Assembly (NCBI GenBank): GCA_023410885.1
Contig: JAEYPI010000004.1
Coordinates: forward strand, 1 to 13,494
DNA: 13,494 bases
Reading direction: 5' to 3'
Origin: Bacillota bacterium
Lineage (GTDB): Bacteria > Bacillota > Clostridia > DSM-8532
Below are positions 12,761 to 13,494 of this stretch, one piece after another (positions within the stretch are counted from its first letter, which is position 1; each line of letters opens with the position of its first letter). The notes beneath the pieces were generated by a model. It saw only the letters and a program-made list of their open reading frames with translations, made no database searches and had not been told where the DNA came from. The position numbers and the translations under genes are program-made.

Positions 12761-13494
12761 ATGAGCATCCTGATTAATGACCAATGGAAAATCATTCAGG
12801 AGGGGTTTTCTCAAGAGGATAACCGATTATTTGAAAGTCTGATGTCTTCCGGCAATGGCCGAATGGGGCTAAGGGGTAACCATGAGGAGGACTTTACAGG
12901 CGATTCCTTAAAAGGTACCTATGTGGCGGGTGTCTATTATCCTGATAAAACCCGTGTCGGCTGGTGGAAAAACGGCTATCCCGAATATTTTGCAAAGGTC
13001 CTGAATGCAATTGATTTTATTGGTATTCGCGTATTCATTAATGGAGAAGGTATTGATTTGGCTTCTTCACGATTTTCCGACTACAGAAGAGAGCTTGATA
13101 TGAAGGAGAGCGTTCTTAAGAGAAGCTTTACCTTTTTTGGGACGGACGGTTCCGCGTTTGAGATTAAAACCCAACGCTTTGTCAGTTATGCTGACCCTGA
13201 TATCGCCGCTATTCAATATTCTGTCAAAAGTCTCTCCAAGGATGCGGATATAACCTTCATCCCCTTTCTGAACGGAGATGTGAAGAATGAAGATGCCAAT
13301 TATAATGAGAAGTTCTGGGATTATGTATCAAGTTGTGCAACGGATACAGCCTCTTATGTAACGATGAAAACCCGCAAAACAAACTTTACTGTTTCCGATG
13401 CCTTTACATGGAAGCTCACCGGAGCCCAAAAAGTTAATACTTACCCTGTCAATGAAAGAAATGGTGAATATGTTGGCACAAAGATAAGCACCCG
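12761..13494 (+). CDS. GH65 disaccharide phosphorylase (maltose/kojibiose/nigerose/trehalose phosphorylase type), 5' part
   Basis: The frame is open from the ATG at 12761, preceded by GGAGGT 7 bases upstream, to the window end: 244 codons of a protein usually near 750. The N-terminal beta-sandwich domain of glycoside hydrolase family 65 is shown by GNGRMGLRGNHEE, GTYVAGVYYPDKTRVGWWKNGYP and the following FIGIRVFINGE. The catalytic (alpha/alpha)6 barrel and its acid Glu lie beyond the window. GH65 phosphorylases split an alpha-linked glucosyl disaccharide with phosphate, inverting it to beta-glucose 1-phosphate, the substrate of the adjacent pgmB product. The linkage cannot be decided from this part. 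No export signal is visible, so the disaccharide must first be imported. Confidence 0.88.
   Translation, partial: MSILINDQWKIIQEGFSQEDNRLFESLMSSGNGRMGLRGNHEEDFTGDSLKGTYVAGVYYPDKTRVGWWKNGYPEYFAKVLNAIDFIGIRVFINGEGIDLASSRFSDYRRELDMKESVLKRSFTFFGTDGSAFEIKTQRFVSYADPDIAAIQYSVKSLSKDADITFIPFLNGDVKNEDANYNEKFWDYVSSCATDTASYVTMKTRKTNFTVSDAFTWKLTGAQKVNTYPVNERNGEYVGTKIST

Overview
The window looks like chromosomal DNA of a Gram-positive anaerobe, most likely a member of Clostridia (Firmicutes). I infer this from strong AGGAGG-type ribosome binding sites, sigma-A-like TTGACA/TATAAT promoters, moderate GC content, AraC-type sugar regulators and a GH65 phosphorylase/beta-phosphoglucomutase pair. The sequence does not fix the genus. 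Apart from purA, it is an accessory carbohydrate-use region. The first 26 bases are an almost pure C run and are probably an assembly or sequencing artefact.

Region 1 (49-3620, minus strand) is a tight four-gene operon. In transcription order it encodes a PIG-L/LmbE-type N-deacetylase, a PfkB sugar kinase, a mannitol-1-phosphate 5-dehydrogenase-like polyol-phosphate dehydrogenase, and a divergent NagB-family (glucosamine-6-phosphate deaminase-like) protein. The first two junctions are 4-base ATGA overlaps, and the last gap is 19 bases. Diverging from it across a 440-base AT-rich intergenic region is a sorE-like L-sorbose-1-phosphate reductase (4062-5333). A convergent AraC-family regulator follows (5363-6247). 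Together these suggest a regulated pathway for an N-acetylated amino sugar or a related ketose/polyol. The substrate cannot be read from the sequence and no transporter is in the window. This is the best candidate for an undescribed system.

Region 2 (about 6319-6547) is a gene relic. The first and last catalytic blocks of an SGNH/GDSL hydrolase survive in different frames, with the middle of the gene lost.

Region 3 (6563-9927) is a galactose locus. A second AraC-type regulator diverges from galT-galK (Leloir pathway), and the two predicted promoters overlap. The galT leader carries a very strong 25-bp-stem hairpin that resembles an inserted palindromic repeat. A clean intrinsic terminator follows galK and lies inside what looks like a decayed serine-recombinase fragment.

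Region 4 (9983-11729) is monocistronic purA with a near-consensus promoter. Its long 3' region carries two clear copies and one degraded copy of a roughly 77-base structured repeat. The hairpin in this repeat shows a compensatory base-pair change between copies. The region ends in an intrinsic terminator.

Region 5 (11759-13494) has pgmB (beta-phosphoglucomutase) on the minus strand, diverging from the 5' part of a GH65 disaccharide phosphorylase gene that runs off the window. The two products would turn an alpha-glucosyl disaccharide into glucose 6-phosphate through beta-glucose 1-phosphate.
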